Shown here: in pieces, positions 8,366 to 16,808 of the stretch
Numbering within the stretch: the stretch's first letter is position 1
Layout of the letters: each line of letters begins with the position of its first letter
NCBI RefSeq assembly: GCF_000585995.1
Contig: NZ_CP007410.1
Coordinates: 3,003,430-3,067,429 of the forward strand
DNA length: 64,000 bases
Origin: Pseudomonas brassicacearum
GTDB taxonomy: Bacteria; Pseudomonadota; Gammaproteobacteria; Pseudomonadales; Pseudomonadaceae
Reading direction: 5' to 3'
Program-made: the position numbers and the translations under genes
The notes under the pieces: model-generated
Seen by the model: the letters and a program-made list of their open reading frames with translations, nothing else
Told to the model about the DNA's origin: nothing
Database searches by the model: none

Positions 8366-9514
8366 ATGTTGCGTAAAACACTCCTGGCCGCCCTTTGCGC
8401 CAGCGCTGTTCTAACCCTTGCCACGCCGGTTTCTGCCGCGCAAACCCAGTCAATGAAAAGCGAGGAGGGCACCCTGGAGGTGACCACCGTGGTCAAGGGC
8501 CTGGAACACCCCTGGGCGGTGGCGTTCTTGCCGGATCAGCAAGGCATGCTGGTCACGGAGCGTCCCGGCAACCTGCGACTGGTGAGCCCCGATGGTCAAT
8601 TATCGGCGCCGTTGAGTGGCGTTCCCAAGGTCTGGGCCAAGGGCCAGGGAGGCTTGCTGGATGTCGCGCTGTCGCCTGATTTCAAGCAGGATCGTACTGT
8701 CTACCTGTCCTATGCCGAGGCCGGTGAAGACGGCAAGGCCGGCACCGCCGTGGGCCGCGGGCAGCTGTCAGAAGACATGAAGCGGTTGAACGGTTTCGAC
8801 GTGATCTTCCGCCAGCAACCCAAGCTGTCTACAGGCAACCACTTTGGATCACGCCTGGTTTTCGACCGGGACGGTTACCTGTTCATCACCTTGGGGGAAA
8901 ACAACGACCGTCCGACGGCCCAGGACCTGGACAAGTTGCAAGGCAAGATCGCGCGCATCTATCCCGACGGCAAGGTGCCGGACGATAACCCCTTTGTCGG
9001 CCAGAAAAACGTACGGCCCGAGATCTGGGCCTACGGCATACGCAATCCCCAGGGAGCTGCCCTCAACCCCCGCAACGGTACGCTGTGGGAGAACGAGCAT
9101 GGGCCCAAGGGCGGCGATGAACTGAACATCATCGAGCGCGGCAAGAATTACGGCTGGCCGCTGGCGACCCATGGCGACAACTACTCCGGTTCCCCGATTC
9201 CCGAAGCCCAGGGCAAGACGGCGCAAGGCACCCTCGGTCCTCACCATGTCTGGCCGGTGTCGCCGGGGCTCAGCGGCATGGCGTTCTACGACAGTGATCG
9301 TTTCAAGGCCTGGAAACACAACGTATTCATTGGTGCGCTGGTGTCCAAGAACCTGATTCGCCTGCAATTCCAGGGTGATAAGGTCGTGCACGAAGAGCGT
9401 TTGCTCGGCGAACTCGACGAGCGTGTCCGTGACGTTCGCCAGGGGCTGGATGGTTACCTGTATGTGCTGACGGATGAAGGCGACGGGGCGTTGTATAAAG
9501 TCGGCCTCAAATGA
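8366..9514 (+). CDS. PQQ-dependent aldose sugar dehydrogenase (YliI-like)
   Basis: A 382-residue secreted beta-propeller of the glucose/sorbosone dehydrogenase family, predicted to oxidise aldose sugars in the periplasm with PQQ. A signal peptide covers about residues 1-25 (cleavage after VSA). Diagnostic stretches are HPWAVAFLPDQQGMLVTER, NHFGSRLVFDRDGYLFITLG, AYGIRNPQGAALNP and NEHGPKGGDELN. The ATG at 8366 follows GAAGGAAG; a GTG two codons upstream is less likely. The length matches E. coli YliI (about 370). Confidence 0.88.
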   Translation: MLRKTLLAALCASAVLTLATPVSAAQTQSMKSEEGTLEVTTVVKGLEHPWAVAFLPDQQGMLVTERPGNLRLVSPDGQLSAPLSGVPKVWAKGQGGLLDVALSPDFKQDRTVYLSYAEAGEDGKAGTAVGRGQLSEDMKRLNGFDVIFRQQPKLSTGNHFGSRLVFDRDGYLFITLGENNDRPTAQDLDKLQGKIARIYPDGKVPDDNPFVGQKNVRPEIWAYGIRNPQGAALNPRNGTLWENEHGPKGGDELNIIERGKNYGWPLATHGDNYSGSPIPEAQGKTAQGTLGPHHVWPVSPGLSGMAFYDSDRFKAWKHNVFIGALVSKNLIRLQFQGDKVVHEERLLGELDERVRDVRQGLDGYLYVLTDEGDGALYKVGLK

Positions 9515-9563
9515 CGCGATGCGAGCCACAGGACCCCACAGAGGCGGCACTTGATATTTGCCA

Positions 9564-9592
9564 TTGACTTGCTGCCAACGCAACGCTAGTTT
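9564..9592 (+). promoter_or_regulatory. Candidate sigma70 promoter of the ilvA-type leader
   Basis: TTGACT (9564-9569), a 17-base spacer, then TAGTTT (9587-9592). Transcription would start about 9598-9600, right at the ATG of the leader peptide, so the peptide may be translated leaderless. This fits the absence of a Shine-Dalgarno. Position and spacing are seen; activity is inferred. Confidence 0.45.
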
Positions 9593-9598
9593 TCAGCC

Positions 9599-9664
9599 AT
9601 GACTTTTACCGTACTGCGCAGCCAGCCAAGCATTATTACCGCCATTCCTTATTTGGCGGGCTAG
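9599..9664 (+). CDS. Putative attenuator leader peptide, 21 residues
   Basis: A short frame starting MTFTVLRSQ and ending SIITAIPYLAG, then TAG. Three of its last eleven residues are Ile, and Ile-Ile-Thr-Ala-Ile is what one expects of a control region sensing branched-chain or threonine-derived amino acids. Its last codons contain GGCGGG (9655-9660), which is complementary to the 5' arm of the terminator just downstream. The next gene, threonine dehydratase, makes the isoleucine precursor. No Shine-Dalgarno is visible; see the promoter entry. Confidence 0.6.
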   Translation: MTFTVLRSQPSIITAIPYLAG

Positions 9665-9679
9665 CTGACGACTGCACCC

Positions 9680-9704
9680 AACCCGCCCTAGAGGCGGGTT
9701 TTTT
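9680..9704 (+). terminator. Attenuator terminator before threonine dehydratase
   Basis: The stem AACCCGCC (9680-9687) / GGCGGGTT (9693-9700), with a five-base loop, is followed by a run of six T ending at 9704. It lies 15 bases after the leader stop codon and 39 bases before the dehydratase ATG. GGCGGG at 9655-9660 can pair with 9682-9687 and would block this stem, giving a competing antiterminator. Confidence 0.8.
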
Positions 9705-9743
9705 CTTTCTGTCTCCGGGGTTGCATCCAACCAGGAGACCGCC

Positions 9744-10811
9744 ATGACCGCTACCCGTACCGAACAAGCCCTGCTGGAACACTACGTCAAGAAAATCCTG
9801 GCCGCGCCGGTGTACGAACTGGCCGTGCGCACGCCGCTGCAAGCCGCGCCTGCGTTATCCGAAGCCCTGGGGAACCGGATCCTGCTCAAGCGTGAAGACC
9901 TGCAGCCGACCTTTTCCTTCAAGATCCGCGGCGCCTACAACAAACTGGTCCAGTTGACCCCGGCGCAGCGGGCCCGTGGCGTCATTACCGCATCGGCTGG
10001 CAATCATGCCCAAGGCGTGGCGCTGGCGGCGCGGGAACTGGGTATCTCGGCGAGTATTGTCATGCCCGTGACCACCCCGCAACTCAAGGTGCTGGGCGTG
10101 CGCAACCGGGGTGCTGAAGCATTGCTGTACGGGGAGAGTTTTCCGTTTGCCTTGGAGCATGCGCTGGACCTGGCCCGGCAGACCGGGCGGGAGTTCGTGT
10201 CGCCTTTCGATGATCCGGATGTGATCGCGGGGCAGGGCACCGTGGCCATGGAAATCCTGCGCGAGCACCCCGGCAGGCTGGACGCCATTTTTGTCCCGGT
10301 CGGTGGCGGTGGGCTGATTGCCGGCATCGCAGCCTACGTCAAGTACCTGCGTCCAGAAGTCCGCATCGTCGGTGTCGAGTCGCAACACTCCGCTTGCCTG
10401 CAGGCGGCGTTGGAGGCCGGAGAGCGGGTGACGCTACCGAGCGTGGGAACCTTCGCCGATGGTGTGGCCGTCGCGCAGATCGGCGCCCACGGTTTTGAGA
10501 TCTGCAGCTTTTGTGTCGATGAGGTCATGACGGTTACCAACGACCAACTCTGCGCGGCGATCAAGGACATTTATGACGACACTCGCTCAATCACCGAGCC
10601 CTCGGGCGCCCTGGCGGTGGCGGGCATCAAGCAATATGTGGCCCGAACCGGCGCCCAAGGCCAGACCCTGGTGGCCATCGATTCCGGTGCTAACATTAAC
10701 TTCGACAGCCTGCGACATGTGGCCGAGCGCGCGGCCGTAAATGCAGTTTGTCGGCCGATTCACACTTTTCTCGAAGCAGGCGACGGATGCCCTCTCACCC
10801 CGTTGCAATAG
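9744..10811 (+). CDS. Threonine ammonia-lyase (dehydratase), lacking the regulatory domain
   Basis: A 355-residue PLP enzyme converting threonine to 2-oxobutanoate and ammonia. The PLP lysine is K60 in SFKIRGAYNK. The phosphate-binding loop is VGGGGLIAGIAAYVKY, and the catalytic core ends at NINFDSLRHVAERA near residue 330. The biosynthetic IlvA of pseudomonads is about 504 residues with two ACT-like domains for isoleucine feedback. Here these are missing and replaced by a 25-residue tail with no similarity. No remnant of the ACT domains is seen in the 300 bases downstream. It is therefore a catabolic-type paralogue or an allosterically blind IlvA, consistent with control by the upstream attenuator. 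The start is supported by the GGAG before ATG. Confidence 0.88.
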   Translation: MTATRTEQALLEHYVKKILAAPVYELAVRTPLQAAPALSEALGNRILLKREDLQPTFSFKIRGAYNKLVQLTPAQRARGVITASAGNHAQGVALAARELGISASIVMPVTTPQLKVLGVRNRGAEALLYGESFPFALEHALDLARQTGREFVSPFDDPDVIAGQGTVAMEILREHPGRLDAIFVPVGGGGLIAGIAAYVKYLRPEVRIVGVESQHSACLQAALEAGERVTLPSVGTFADGVAVAQIGAHGFEICSFCVDEVMTVTNDQLCAAIKDIYDDTRSITEPSGALAVAGIKQYVARTGAQGQTLVAIDSGANINFDSLRHVAERAAVNAVCRPIHTFLEAGDGCPLTPLQ

Positions 10812-10919
10812 GGTCTACTCTAGCTTGCGACAGGAAGAAATCGATTGCAGTTTGCATGGTTTTATTCTCGTTTCCATGCATTCTGCACGACCGGTCCGGC
10901 GCCAGGCAAAGTTAAGTGA

Positions 10920-10963
10920 TTGATTTGGATCAAGTCAGGGCGTCGTGAATTCAGGCATATTAT
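10920..10963 (+). promoter_or_regulatory. Perfect Anr/Fnr box with downstream -10
   Basis: TTGAT-TTGG-ATCAA at 10920-10933 matches the Anr/Fnr consensus exactly. TATTAT at 10958-10963 would be the -10, placing the box about 42 bases before the predicted start, the geometry of a class II Anr-activated promoter. The only gene downstream on this strand is the DUF1652 gene at 11124. The region from 10812 to 11123 holds no other supported gene, only a 12-codon frame at 11056. Confidence 0.6.
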
Positions 10964-11123
10964 TTGCGGGATAATCCAAGAGTTCATTTCACGGGCTCAT
11001 TGATTAGAAACGCCAAAAACGAACGAACGGCACGGCATTCGTAGTCCCAGTCCGCATGGAAGAAAACGGACGAAAATACCGCCGTTGTACATAAATTGGC
11101 CGCCTCAACAGGAGAGAGTTGCC

Positions 11124-11423
11124 ATGTTTTTATCTGCCCTCGAAATGCGAAACATCATTGAAAGCAGCTTGCTGCCCAAGCGCTCGCAATGCACGTTGTC
11201 ACCCGATCTGTCGATGACCATCAAAATCTACGACGATCATGAAACCGACCGCGTGGCCCTGGTAAAAACTGGCATCGATGCGCAAAAACTCACGGGTTGC
11301 CGCGCAATCAACGATTTGATTGCCGAACTGCGCACCGAACTCGATCAGAACCACGGTCAGAACCAGCACCACAGTCCTGTCGGTAACCATTTTCATCAGC
11401 TTCATCGGATGACCGGGCGCTAA
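11124..11423 (+). CDS. DUF1652 domain protein
   Basis: A 99-residue protein. The N-terminal 75 residues match the pseudomonad DUF1652 pattern (EMRNIIESSLLPKRSQCTL, then LIAELRTELD). The C-terminal tail is His-rich (HGQNQHHSPVGNHFHQLH) and may be strain-specific. AGGAGAG lies 8 bases before the ATG. Function unknown. The perfect Anr box about 190 bases upstream suggests low-oxygen induction. Confidence 0.8.
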   Translation: MFLSALEMRNIIESSLLPKRSQCTLSPDLSMTIKIYDDHETDRVALVKTGIDAQKLTGCRAINDLIAELRTELDQNHGQNQHHSPVGNHFHQLHRMTGR

Positions 11424-11455
11424 ATACACGCCCTGTTCAATCACATCGACGCCTG

Positions 11456-11487
11456 GCCCGGTCATTGTCCGAGCCGGGCGTTTCTTT
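11456..11487 (+). terminator. Terminator after the DUF1652 gene
   Basis: The stem GCCCGG/CCGGGC with a 12-base loop is followed by GTTTCTTT on the plus strand. It sits in the convergent gap between the DUF1652 gene and mtlZ. Confidence 0.65.
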
Positions 11488-11515
11488 GTCCGCTACCCGA
11501 AGCGGCTTGGGTTCG

Positions 11516-12454
11516 TCAGTTCAATTGTTGCCGGTAAGGCAGGTCTGGCCCAGTCTTTGCGCAGGTCATGGCTGCGGCGCGTATGGCGAAGTCGAGCATG
11601 CTGCTGATCTGCTCCCGGCTCAGGGTGTTCAGGCCTTCGACCGTATCCAGTTGCTGTTCAGTGAGCCAGGTGATCAATGCGGCCTGGAAGGTGTCGCCTG
11701 CACCCACGGTGTCGGCGATTTTCACCGGGCAGGCGGGCATCGACCACGAGCCGTGTTGGCGACTGAACACCGTCGCGCCTTGGCCGCCGCGGGTCAGGAA
11801 TACCAGCTGGCAACGGTGCTGCAGCCAGCCATCAATGACCGCTTGTGGCTCAAGCTCGGGGTAGAGCAGGCTCAGGTCTTCGTCGCTGACCTTGATCAGG
11901 TCGGCATACTGCACCAGCGTTGCGATCCGCGAGCGCCACAGGTCGATATCCGGCTGTGGGTTGAGGCGCACGTTCGGGTCCAGGCTGATCAGGCGCTTGC
12001 CGCTTTCGCGCTGCACCAGGGCCAATAGGGTGTCGGCGATTGGCTGGACCACCAGGGAGAACGAGCCGAAATGCAGGCCGCGCACCTCGGGGCCCAGTGT
12101 CGGCAGATGTGCCGGGCTCAGTTGCCGGTCGGCACAGCCCTCGCCGCGAAAGCTGTAGTGGGGCGAACCGTTGGCGCCTACCGCGACCATCGCCAGGGTC
12201 GTCGGCGCATCGAAGTCCAGCAGGTATTGGGCGCTGACGCCTTCGTTGAGCAGCACTTGTTGCAAGCGGCGGCCAAGGTAGTCGGTGGACAGCCCGGCAA
12301 ACAGCGCCGACTCGACACCCAGGCGCCGCAAGCCGACCGCCACGTTGAACGGTGAACCGCCGGCAATGGCCTTGAAGTTCACTTGCGAGGCGGCTCCGCC
12401 CGCTTCGTTTTCACTGAAAAAATCAAACAGCGCTTCACCACACACCAGATACAT
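11516..12454 (-). CDS. mtlZ: Fructokinase MtlZ, PfkB family
   Basis: A 312-residue sugar kinase that phosphorylates the fructose formed by MtlD. The PfkB signature DTVGAGDTFQAAL (near residue 250) holds the catalytic Asp and anion hole, and the N-terminal substrate motif is GGSPFNVAVGLRRLG. It is the last gene of the mtl operon, 12 bases after mtlY. The closely spaced neighbours and the order (E F G K D Y Z) are those described for P. fluorescens. Confidence 0.93.
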   Translation of the reverse strand: MYLVCGEALFDFFSENEAGGAASQVNFKAIAGGSPFNVAVGLRRLGVESALFAGLSTDYLGRRLQQVLLNEGVSAQYLLDFDAPTTLAMVAVGANGSPHYSFRGEGCADRQLSPAHLPTLGPEVRGLHFGSFSLVVQPIADTLLALVQRESGKRLISLDPNVRLNPQPDIDLWRSRIATLVQYADLIKVSDEDLSLLYPELEPQAVIDGWLQHRCQLVFLTRGGQGATVFSRQHGSWSMPACPVKIADTVGAGDTFQAALITWLTEQQLDTVEGLNTLSREQISSMLDFAIRAAAMTCAKTGPDLPYRQQLN

Positions 12455-12466
12455 AGTTGAACGCTC

Positions 12467-13954
12467 TCAAAGGGTTGCGACGTGTTGTCGATAAAGTTCA
12501 TACGCTTGTTGGGCGACCGCCACGTGCTCGGCGATGGGCCGGGTTTCACTGCCCAGGTCGAGCTTGACGCAGCGCTCGCACAGGTCGGCCAGGTCTTCTT
12601 GTGCCCCTGAATGGCACCATGCGGCCTGAATCGCCGCGCCCAAAGCGGCGGCTTCGCTCTGTTCGGTGCAGATGACTGTCGTGTTCATGATGTCGGCGAC
12701 GATCTGCCGCCACACCGGGCTCTTCGAGCCTCCACCAATCAAGCGGATGCTCTGGGCCTCGAGCCCGTTGGCCCGCAACAGGTCCAGGCCGTAGCGCAAA
12801 CCGAAGGTCGTGCCTTCGACCACGGCCCGGCACAGATTGGCCCGGGTCAGGTTGGTGGTCGTCAGGCCCAGCAGGCTGCCGGTGGCATGGGGTAGGGCGG
12901 GAACGCGCTCACCGTTGAGAAACGGCAACATGCATACGCCCTCGGCGCCAATCGGCGCCTGGGCCACCAAGGCATTGAACGTGCCGATGTCCAGGTCCAG
13001 CAGCTCGCGAATCGCGCCAGTGGCGTTGGTCAGGTTCATGGTGCAGATCAGCGGCAGCCAGCCGCCGCTGGATGAACAGAACGCCGCCACCGACGGTTCC
13101 GGGCTGACCGCAGGTTCTGCGGCATAGGCGTATACCGTGCCGGAGGAGCCCAGGCTCATGGTGATCACGCCGGGCTGGATATTGCCTGTACCAATGGCAC
13201 CCATCATGTTGTCACCGCCGCCGCTTGCCACCACGGCATTGGGGTTGATGCCCAGGTGCGCGGCAATGGCCGGCAGGATCCGACCGACCGGTTGGTGAGC
13301 GTCGATCAGTTCCGGCAACGCCGATTGCAAGCGGCCGCTGGGGTCGATGTGTTGCAGCAACGCGACGTCCCATTGACGGGTGCGCACGTTGAAATAGCCG
13401 GTGCCCGAGGCGTCGCCGTATTCGCTGCAGTGGCGGCCGGTGAGCCAATGATTGAGGAAGTCGTGGGGCAGCAGGATGCTGGCGATGCGGGCGAAAACCG
13501 CTGGATGCTGCTCGCGGGTCCACAGCAGCTTGGACACGGTGTAGCCAGGGGCAATGACCACACCCAGGCGTTCCAGGGAGCCGCTTTCGCCCCCCAGGTG
13601 CGCCAGCAGCCGATCGTTTTCCGGGGCGGTTTCGGTGTCGCACCAGAGCTTGGCCGGGCGCAGGACCTGGCCCTGGTCATCGAGCAACACCAGGCCATGC
13701 TGCTGGCCGGAGACGCCGACGCCGAGGATGGCCTGGCCATCGACCCCGGCGGCGGCCAGCGCCTGATGGGTCGCTTGGGTGAACGCGTCCAGCCATTGCT
13801 GGGTGTCTTGTTCACGGCATCCGTTGGGGCCGCTGATCATGTCGTGTGCAGCGGCACCCAGGCCCAGGACCTGGCCGCTGGCGGCGTCGAGGATCAGGGC
13901 CTTGGTGCCTTGGGTGCCGCAGTCGATGCCCAGGAACAGTTGTTGGTTTGCCAT
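12467..13954 (-). CDS. mtlY: Xylulokinase MtlY, FGGY family
   Basis: A 495-residue FGGY carbohydrate kinase that phosphorylates D-xylulose derived from arabitol. It starts MANQQLFLGIDCGTQGTKA, with the phosphate 1 motif (DCGTQGTK). Further landmarks are SGQQHGLVLLDDQG and GGGSKSPVWRQIVADI. The ATG at 13954 is chosen because AAGGAT precedes it and the frame upstream (to 14062) runs through REP sequence. It follows mtlD after a gap of about 210 bases filled by a REP pair. Confidence 0.93.
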   Translation of the reverse strand: MANQQLFLGIDCGTQGTKALILDAASGQVLGLGAAAHDMISGPNGCREQDTQQWLDAFTQATHQALAAAGVDGQAILGVGVSGQQHGLVLLDDQGQVLRPAKLWCDTETAPENDRLLAHLGGESGSLERLGVVIAPGYTVSKLLWTREQHPAVFARIASILLPHDFLNHWLTGRHCSEYGDASGTGYFNVRTRQWDVALLQHIDPSGRLQSALPELIDAHQPVGRILPAIAAHLGINPNAVVASGGGDNMMGAIGTGNIQPGVITMSLGSSGTVYAYAAEPAVSPEPSVAAFCSSSGGWLPLICTMNLTNATGAIRELLDLDIGTFNALVAQAPIGAEGVCMLPFLNGERVPALPHATGSLLGLTTTNLTRANLCRAVVEGTTFGLRYGLDLLRANGLEAQSIRLIGGGSKSPVWRQIVADIMNTTVICTEQSEAAALGAAIQAAWCHSGAQEDLADLCERCVKLDLGSETRPIAEHVAVAQQAYELYRQHVATL

Positions 13955-14013
13955 AGAAATCCTTGATATCAATGAACCGTCAGCACAGAACTGTTTGGAC
14001 CGGGACATGGAAC

Positions 14014-14147
14014 CTGTGGCGAGGGGATTTATCCCCGCTGGGCTGCGAAGCAGCCCTGACACTGACTACTCGGTGTGTCATATTCACTGAGTTGTTCATG
14101 TCTTGGGGACGCTTCGCGTCCCAGCGGGGATAAATCCCCTCGCCACA
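14014..14147. repeat. REP inverted pair, family B, inside the mtl operon
   Basis: Two inverted copies of CTGTGGCGAGGGGATTTATC followed by CCCGCTGGG. The inner arms (CTGCGAAGCAG and GACGCTTCGCGTC) each form a smaller hairpin. It lies between mtlD and mtlY and could stabilise the upstream message or dampen mtlYZ expression. Confidence 0.85.
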
Positions 14148-14168
14148 AAAAGCGACCGCATCCTAGCC

Positions 14169-15650
14169 TTAGTCTGCGTCAGCCAACACGCGCTCAAGCG
14201 TTCGCGTGACGCCATGCTCGCGCAAGCTATTACAGCACCATTCGAATGCTGCCACGAACTCCGGTGAACGGGGGATCGCCGTACCAAAGATTTCTTCCAC
14301 TTCCAGCATCCGCTGGGTCACCAGGGCATCGTCAGCCACCAGCGCCTGACAGAACGCCGCCCGTGGATCGGGGATCGAATACGTCACGCCATTCTCGTCC
14401 ACGCCCTTCAGGTACACGGCCCAGGCGGCCACCACCAGCGCCGCGCGCCGGGTTTCAGCGCCGTCGGCAATCAGCCGGTTGATGGTGGGCACGGTAAATT
14501 TTGGAAACTTCGACGAGCCGTCCGAACAAACCCGTTCCAACTGGTCGGCAATCGCCTGGTTGGAAAAGCGCTCCACCAGGGTGTTCTTGTAGTCGGTCAG
14601 GTCGATACCCGGCACCGGCGCCAGTTGCGGCGTCACGTCCAGGTCCATGTAGGCCCGAATATAACGCACGAACAGCGGGTCATTCATGGTCTCGTGGACG
14701 AAGCGATAGCCCTTGAGAAACCCCAGGTAAGTCAGCGCCAGGTGACTGCCGTTGAGTAGCTTGATTTTCATCTCTTCATAGGGCGAAACGTCATCGGTGA
14801 ACTGCACCCCGACCTTTTCCCAGGCCGGGCGCCCGTTGACGAATTTGTCTTCCAGCACCCATTGCACGAAGGGTTCGCAGACCACCGGCCAGGCATCGTC
14901 GATGCCATGTTCGTCATGCAGTTGCAGGCGATGGGCGCTGCTGGTCATGGGCGTGATGCGGTCGACCATGGCGTTGGGGAAGCTGACGTTATGTTCGATC
15001 CACTGGACCAGCTCAGCGTCGCGCAAGGCGGCGAAGGCCAGCAGCGCCTTGCGGGTCACGGCGCCGTTGTGGGGCAGGTTATCGCAGGACATCAGGGTGA
15101 ACGCTGGGGTGCCGGCGGCGCGGCGCTTGGCCAGGGCTGCACAGAGGAAGCCGAAGACAGTCTTCGGTTCGTTCGGGTGGGCCAGGTCATGCTGGATCTG
15201 CGGCAGGTGGGCCATGAACTCGCCGTTGCTGTCGTCGATGCAGTAGCCGCCTTCGGTGATGGTCAGCGAGACGATGCGGATCTGCGGGTCGGCCAGTTTG
15301 TCGATCAGCGCCTGGGCGCCGTCTTCGGCCAGCAGCATGTCGGCGATGGCACCGATCACCCGGACTTCGGTGTCGTCAGTGTCGCCCAATTCATACAGCG
15401 TGAAGAGGTAGTCCTGGCCGGCCAGGTCATCCCGGGCGCGACGGTCTTCGGCCCGCAAGCCGACGCCGCAGATGGCCCAGTCCAGGTCTGCACCGGTGTT
15501 CATCAGCGCATCGGTGTAATACGCCTGGTGAGCGCGGTGGAAGCCGCCGACACCGATGTGGGCGATGCCCTGGCGAATCTCGCTCAAGGAATAGGCGGGC
15601 AGGGCGACCTCGGGGCTGAGGTTGTGCAGGTTCTGTCGGTTGAGTTTCAT
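14169..15650 (-). CDS. mtlD: Mannitol 2-dehydrogenase (polyol dehydrogenase) MtlD
   Basis: A 493-residue long-chain NAD-dependent polyol dehydrogenase that oxidises mannitol to fructose, and arabitol and glucitol to the matching ketoses. It has the cofactor-binding IAHIGVGGFHRAHQAYY near the N-terminus and the catalytic region KIKLLNGSHLALTYLGFLKG, with the active lysine in this stretch. The sequence is nearly collinear with P. fluorescens MtlD (493 residues). The second ATG (15650) is preferred over 15653 by homology. It lies 15 bases after mtlK. Confidence 0.96.
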   Translation of the reverse strand: MKLNRQNLHNLSPEVALPAYSLSEIRQGIAHIGVGGFHRAHQAYYTDALMNTGADLDWAICGVGLRAEDRRARDDLAGQDYLFTLYELGDTDDTEVRVIGAIADMLLAEDGAQALIDKLADPQIRIVSLTITEGGYCIDDSNGEFMAHLPQIQHDLAHPNEPKTVFGFLCAALAKRRAAGTPAFTLMSCDNLPHNGAVTRKALLAFAALRDAELVQWIEHNVSFPNAMVDRITPMTSSAHRLQLHDEHGIDDAWPVVCEPFVQWVLEDKFVNGRPAWEKVGVQFTDDVSPYEEMKIKLLNGSHLALTYLGFLKGYRFVHETMNDPLFVRYIRAYMDLDVTPQLAPVPGIDLTDYKNTLVERFSNQAIADQLERVCSDGSSKFPKFTVPTINRLIADGAETRRAALVVAAWAVYLKGVDENGVTYSIPDPRAAFCQALVADDALVTQRMLEVEEIFGTAIPRSPEFVAAFEWCCNSLREHGVTRTLERVLADAD

Positions 15651-15665
15651 CACAAGTCTCGGTAA

Positions 15666-16769
15666 TCAGGCGGCGGCGCGCAGCGCACGGGTGACCGCCA
15701 CGCCCTCGGCATCGAATAGATGGCAGTGTTCGGCGTCCAGGTGCAGGCTCAATTGCTCGCCAAAACGGCTCGCCAGGTCGCCGCGAACGCGCATGGTCAA
15801 GGCTTCGCCGGACGCGGTCACGACGTGGCAGAAAGTGTCGCTGCCCAGTCGCTCGCTCACATCGGCGGTGACTTGCAACGTGCAATCACCCGGTTGCGCC
15901 AGGTTCAAGTGCTCCGGACGAATCCCCAGGGTCACTGCGCCGCCAACGCTCAGGCTGGCGCCGCTCAATGGCAGGCTGATACGGGTGCCGGCATCCAGCA
16001 GGACTTCACAACCCTGGCCTTCAAGCCGCGTGACCTTGCCTTTGAGAAAGCCCATTTTGGGCGTGCCGAGGAATCCGGCGACAAACAGGTTGGCCGGTTG
16101 GTGATACAGATCGAGCGGCGAGCCGACCTGTTCGATGCGCCCGCCATTGAGCACCACGACCTTGTCGGCCAGGGTCATGGCTTCGACCTGATCGTGGGTC
16201 ACGTAGATCATGGTCGCCTGCAGTTCCTTGTGCAGCCGGGCCAGTTCCAGGCGCATCTGCACGCGCAGTGCGGCGTCGAGGTTGGACAACGGTTCGTCGA
16301 ACAGGAAGATTTTCGGATTGCGCACGATGGCCCGGCCAATCGCCACACGCTGGCGTTGGCCGCCGGACAGTTGCTTGGGCTTGCGCTCAAGCATCGGCCC
16401 CAGCTCAAGGATGCGCGCCGCTTCGTTGACCTTCTTCTCGACCTCGGCCTTGGGCACGCCGGCCAGGTCCAGGGCGAAGGACATGTTCTTGCGCACACTC
16501 ATGTGCGGGTACAGGGCGTAGGTCTGGAACACCATCGCTAGGTCGCGCTTGGCCGGGCTGACTTCGGTGATGTCCCGGCCGTCCAGCTCGATGGTGCCGT
16601 CGCTGACCTCTTCAAGGCCGGCGATCAGCCGCAGCAGCGTGGACTTGCCGCAGCCTGACGGGCCGACAAACACCACGAACTCGCGGTCGTTCACCTCAAG
16701 GTCGATGCCCTTGATGATGGAGAAGCCTTCGAAACCCTTTTGCAAATTCTTGATTTTCAGATTGGCCAT
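15666..16769 (-). CDS. mtlK: Polyol ABC transporter ATP-binding protein MtlK
   Basis: A 367-residue CUT1-type ATPase. Walker A is GPSGCGKST (near residue 35), the signature is LSGGQRQRV, Walker B is [12 protein letters not shown], and the H-loop His is in VTHDQ. The C-terminal 130 residues form the MalK-like TOBE regulatory domain ([10 protein letters not shown]). It powers uptake through MtlF and MtlG and follows mtlG by about 40 bases. Confidence 0.95.
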   Translation of the reverse strand: MANLKIKNLQKGFEGFSIIKGIDLEVNDREFVVFVGPSGCGKSTLLRLIAGLEEVSDGTIELDGRDITEVSPAKRDLAMVFQTYALYPHMSVRKNMSFALDLAGVPKAEVEKKVNEAARILELGPMLERKPKQLSGGQRQRVAIGRAIVRNPKIFLFDEPLSNLDAALRVQMRLELARLHKELQATMIYVTHDQVEAMTLADKVVVLNGGRIEQVGSPLDLYHQPANLFVAGFLGTPKMGFLKGKVTRLEGQGCEVLLDAGTRISLPLSGASLSVGGAVTLGIRPEHLNLAQPGDCTLQVTADVSERLGSDTFCHVVTASGEALTMRVRGDLASRFGEQLSLHLDAEHCHLFDAEGVAVTRALRAAA

Positions 16770-16808
16770 GATGATGGGCCTCCACTTCTGATGATTGTGT
16801 AAGGCGCG

